Source: Pseudomonadota bacterium
Lineage (GTDB): Bacteria > Pseudomonadota > Gammaproteobacteria > Burkholderiales > Gallionellaceae
Direction of reading: 5' to 3'
Assembly (NCBI GenBank): GCA_021847165.1
Contig: JAJZUH010000024.1
Span: 1-16,980 of the forward strand
Length of the DNA: 16,980 nucleotides
The number at the start of each line of letters is the position of its first letter. Within the stretch, counting starts at the first letter, position 1. Below the pieces are notes generated by a model. That model had not been told where the DNA came from. It made no database searches and saw nothing but the letters and a program-made list of their open reading frames with translations. This document shows positions 16,918 through 16,980 of the stretch, in pieces. The translations under genes and the position numbers were made by a program.

Positions 16918-16980
16918 CTATTGGCCCTGCAGCATGCGCAGCCCCCAGGCCACGCCGAAACCGTTGACCTCGCCCGCCAC
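16918..16980 (-). CDS. C-terminal end of an unidentified minus-strand gene
   Basis: Read on the minus strand from the right edge, 20 sense codons (VAGEVNGFGVAWGLRMLQGQ) are followed by TAG at 16920-16918. Codon choice is GC-rich like the neighbouring genes, and the position, ending 12 bases from the stop of the convergent hydrolase gene, is what a real gene end would show. The segment is mildly hydrophobic. I do not recognise the family, and the fragment is too short for a functional call. Confidence 0.5.
   Translation of the reverse strand: MAGEVNGFGVAWGLRMLQGQ

Overview
The window is chromosomal DNA of high GC content with dense coding and short intergenic gaps. It most likely comes from a betaproteobacterium; a Gallionellaceae or other Nitrosomonadales-like lineage is my guess from protein style and is unproven. 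Supporting points are a dihydrolipoyl dehydrogenase with an N-terminal lipoyl domain, a DUF4197 periplasmic protein, a YbhGFSR-type exporter and a large PAS-GGDEF-EAL protein. I see no rRNA, tRNA, insertion sequence, integrase, CRISPR array or phage gene, so this looks like ordinary housekeeping and accessory chromosome rather than an island.

Layout. On the minus strand (1-2770) lies a tightly packed run: trpC (indole-3-glycerol phosphate synthase), then a cNMP/CBS/DUF294 nucleotidyltransferase-like regulator that overlaps trpC by ATGA, then the first codons of a third gene that leaves the window. A divergent 82-base spacer (2771-2852) separates trpC from proA on the plus strand and carries a 24-base dyad that covers the likely trpC ribosome binding site. 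proA is followed by lpdA and a DUF4197 lipo- or periplasmic-type exported protein whose start touches the lpdA stop.

From 6759 to 12351 there is one transcription unit with four close joints: a TetR regulator, a HlyD/YbhG membrane fusion protein, a double-ATPase YbhF, and two ABC-2 permeases YbhS and YbhR. Three joints are ATGA overlaps or gaps of 2 bases and one is a 7-base gap. It is a complete inner-membrane/periplasm export pump under its own regulator, and two perfect palindromes lie just upstream of the regulator as candidate operators. The substrate cannot be read from sequence.

After it come a small YqaA-like membrane protein, a 1000-residue membrane-anchored sensor with four PAS modules and intact GGDEF and EAL motifs (cyclic-di-GMP turnover), a 221-base spacer that turns AT-rich, and an endonuclease/exonuclease/phosphatase-fold hydrolase. 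The right edge holds the last 20 codons of an unidentified minus-strand gene, convergent with the hydrolase.

I did not find a clearly undescribed system. The points most worth a second look are the trpC leader dyad, the trpC/DUF294 coupling, the palindromes before the TetR-exporter operon and the built-in asymmetry of the two ATPase sites in YbhF.
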